The translations under genes were made by a program, and so were the position numbers. The notes beneath the pieces are model-generated. The model saw only the letters and a program-made list of their open reading frames with translations. It was not told where the DNA came from and searched no databases. Shown one piece after another: positions 61,871-64,000 of a stretch of 64,000 nt of DNA (within the stretch, counting starts at the first letter, position 1; each line of letters begins with the position of its first letter). The DNA comes from Xestospongia bergquistia (Eukaryota > Porifera > Demospongiae > Haplosclerida > Petrosiidae), in assembly GCA_963965975.1 (NCBI GenBank), contig OZ014416.1:8350432-8414431 (forward strand), in the 5' to 3' direction.

Positions 61871-64000
61871 ATGGATGATATAAGACGCTTTTTTAATAGA
61901 AGGAATCAAGTGAGTTTATATAATATATATACTACATAATGTAGTACAAACATTTCATATTATTGTTATCAATGAACATAAATAATATTTCTTCTAGAAA
62001 ATATACATTAGTAATGTTACTTATAGTATATAACAATATATAGGGTACAGTAGTCTAATAGTAGACAATTATCCATTACATATTATTAGTAGATTAAAGC
62101 AGAGCTGGCAAAACAAAGTAGGAGAATGTGGAATATTTTCTAATAAAATTAAGTTATTGCTATTTGTACATTAATGGATCTTTGTTTAAACACTTGAAGA
62201 CAAACCCTTCATTAAAAGTTATCTTTTATTATAATCTATATATTATTATTTTCAGAGGTATGATTTACCTTTTTTCAATGCTGCCAAAATTGGAGACAAA
62301 GAGGGAGTGATGTCAGCTCTTAAGAATGGAGCAGATGTGAATTACAGAGACAAGGTTTGTTTTAAATAATAATTCTGTTTTTGGTATAAGTGGATTGATT
62401 TACCTTGGTTAATACAAACATCTCAACAATTTTGAAGAAGCAAGGACATGTATTCTCTTATATAGTATGAGTAGAAGAAGTGTCCATGTATTCTCTTATA
62501 TAGTATGAGTTGAAGAAGTGTCCATCTATTCGCTTATATTATTAGTGATGTGTAGAGTAGACCATGTTAAGCTAAATGAACAGACCAGAGAGGGTATTTC
62601 TGATGTGTAGAGTAGACCATGTTAATGTTGTACTAGTCAATGTAAGATATAATAATTAATTTGTGTAGGATCAATGGACAGCTCTACAAGAGGCTTCAGG
62701 AAATGGTCATACTAAGATAGTCCAGTTACTCTTAAAATATAATGCTGATCCCAATATTTTTGACAAGGTCAGTATGTATTGTGTATAGATATTGTTGTAT
62801 GTACTACATAGTATTAAGTCTATATCATACTAGTACAGGATATATAATGTATAGTGTGAGTTAGTGATATAATTGATATTAATATTGTACTAGTTAATGT
62901 AACATATAATAATTAATTTCTGTAGTATCAGGAGACACCCTTATATTTGGCCTCAAGTAATGGTCATACTGAGGTAGTCCAGTTACTCTTAAAATATAAT
63001 GCTGATCCCAATATTTTTGACAAGGTCAGTGTGTATTGTGGATAGATATTGTTGTATGTACTACATAGTATTAAATCTATATCATACTAGTACAGGATAT
63101 ATAGTGTATAGTGTGAGTTAGTGATATAATTGATATTAATATTGTACTAGTTAATGTAACATATAATAATTAATTTCTGTAGTATCAGAAGACACCCTTA
63201 TATATGGCCTCAAGTAATGGTTATACTGAGATAGTCCAGTTACTCTTGCAATATAAAGCTGATCCCAATATTTGTGCTAAAGTCAGTGTGTATTGTGTAT
63301 AGATATTGTTGTATGTACTACATAGTATTAAGTCTATATCATACTAGTACAGGATATATAGTGTATAGTGTGAGTTAGTGATATAATTGATGTTAATATT
63401 GTACTAGTTAATGTAACATATAATAATTAATTTCTGTAGTATCAGGAGACACCCTTATATTTGGCCTCAAGTAATGGTCATACTGAGGTAGTCCAGTTAC
63501 TCTTAAAATATAATGCTGATCCCAATATTTTTGACAAGGTCAGTGTGTATTGTGCATAGATATTGTTGTATGTACTACATAGTATTAAATCTATATCATA
63601 CTAGTTCAGGATATATAGTGTATAGTGTGAGTTAGTGATATAATTGATATTAATATTGTACTAGTTAATGTAACTTATAATAATTCATTTTATAGGATCA
63701 GTGGACACCTCTACACTGTGCCTCATGTAATGGTTATACTGAGATAGTCCAGTTACTCTTACAACATCAAGCTGATCCCAATATTTGTGACAAAGTTAGT
63801 GTGTATTATGTATAGATATTGTTGTATGTACTACGTAGTATTAAGTCTATATCATACTAGTACAGGATATATAGTGTATAGTGTGAGTTAGTGGTATAAT
63901 TGATGTTAATATTGTACTAGTCAATGTAACTTATAATAATTAATTTCTGTAGGATCAGCAGACACCTCTATATTGGGCCTCAAGAAATGGTCGTACTGAG
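61871..64000 (+). CDS. ANK gene 4: ankyrin-repeat paralogue, 5' part only
   Basis: Exons: 61871-61909 (leader MDDIRRFFNRRNQ), 62256-62354, 62669-62767, 62926-63024, 63183-63281, 63440-63538, 63696-63794 and 63953 to beyond the window end. Each exon after the leader is 99 nt, phase 0, one ankyrin repeat (RYDLPFFNAAKIGDKEG, then TEVVQLLLKYNADPNIF and similar). The layout copies ANK genes 1 and 2, with the same intron sequence in the array. The leader differs: it is basic and aromatic instead of acidic as in MTDIEISSDENNQ. Whether ZU5, death domain and vinculin tail follow cannot be seen here. The 61910-62255 and 62355-62668 introns show only AT-rich sequence and a duplicated ATGTATTCTCTTATATAGTA motif near 62450-62500. 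Confidence 0.85.

Overview
The window is nuclear DNA from an animal, most likely an early-branching one such as a demosponge. It is AT-rich and gene-dense, with many short introns (about 45-160 nt) using standard GT/AG sites. It carries animal genes (ATAD2, supervillin, CIB, CLIP4) beside a lineage-specific cluster of ankyrin/ZU5/death-fold genes. The organism is inferred from this gene content and was not checked by any search. I assembled the genes exon by exon from splice sites and reading phase. Every complete model sums to a multiple of three with no internal stop, except ANK gene 2, which has two nonsense codons.

Layout. 226-4210 (+): 3' part of ATAD2 (AAA+ domains and bromodomain). 4211-5858: tail-to-tail gap with a GC-rich island and microsatellites. 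5859-20068 (-): a 21-exon supervillin gene (2570 aa) with a 4.5-kb disordered-region exon, gelsolin-like repeats and a villin headpiece. 21200-22604 (+): a CIB-family EF-hand protein, head-to-head with supervillin. 22866-28777 (+): CLIP4 (ankyrin repeats and three CAP-Gly domains).

28778-64000 is a tandemly duplicated accessory region. ANK gene 1 (30012-35629) encodes ankyrin repeats, ZU5, a UPA-like middle region, a death domain, proline-rich exons and then a vinculin-type actin-binding tail. ANK gene 2 (39895-53946) is a paralogue with 41 near-identical 99-nt ankyrin exons separated by near-identical introns; it has no vinculin tail and has stops in two exons. Gene 3 (55374-57441) is a ZU5 protein with a CARD-like C-terminus. 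A decayed CLIP4 3' copy lies at 59330-61061, and ANK gene 4 starts at 61871 and runs off the window. Copies of the CLIP4 3' end precede ANK genes 1, 2 and 4, so the duplicated block included CLIP4's tail.

The genes share a cytoskeletal theme: supervillin (actin and membrane), CIB (calcium and integrin-type partners), CLIP4 (microtubules) and an ankyrin-like protein with a vinculin tail (actin). The most interesting feature is the ankyrin-repeat/ZU5/death-domain/vinculin-tail fusion; next is the homogenised ankyrin exon-intron array.
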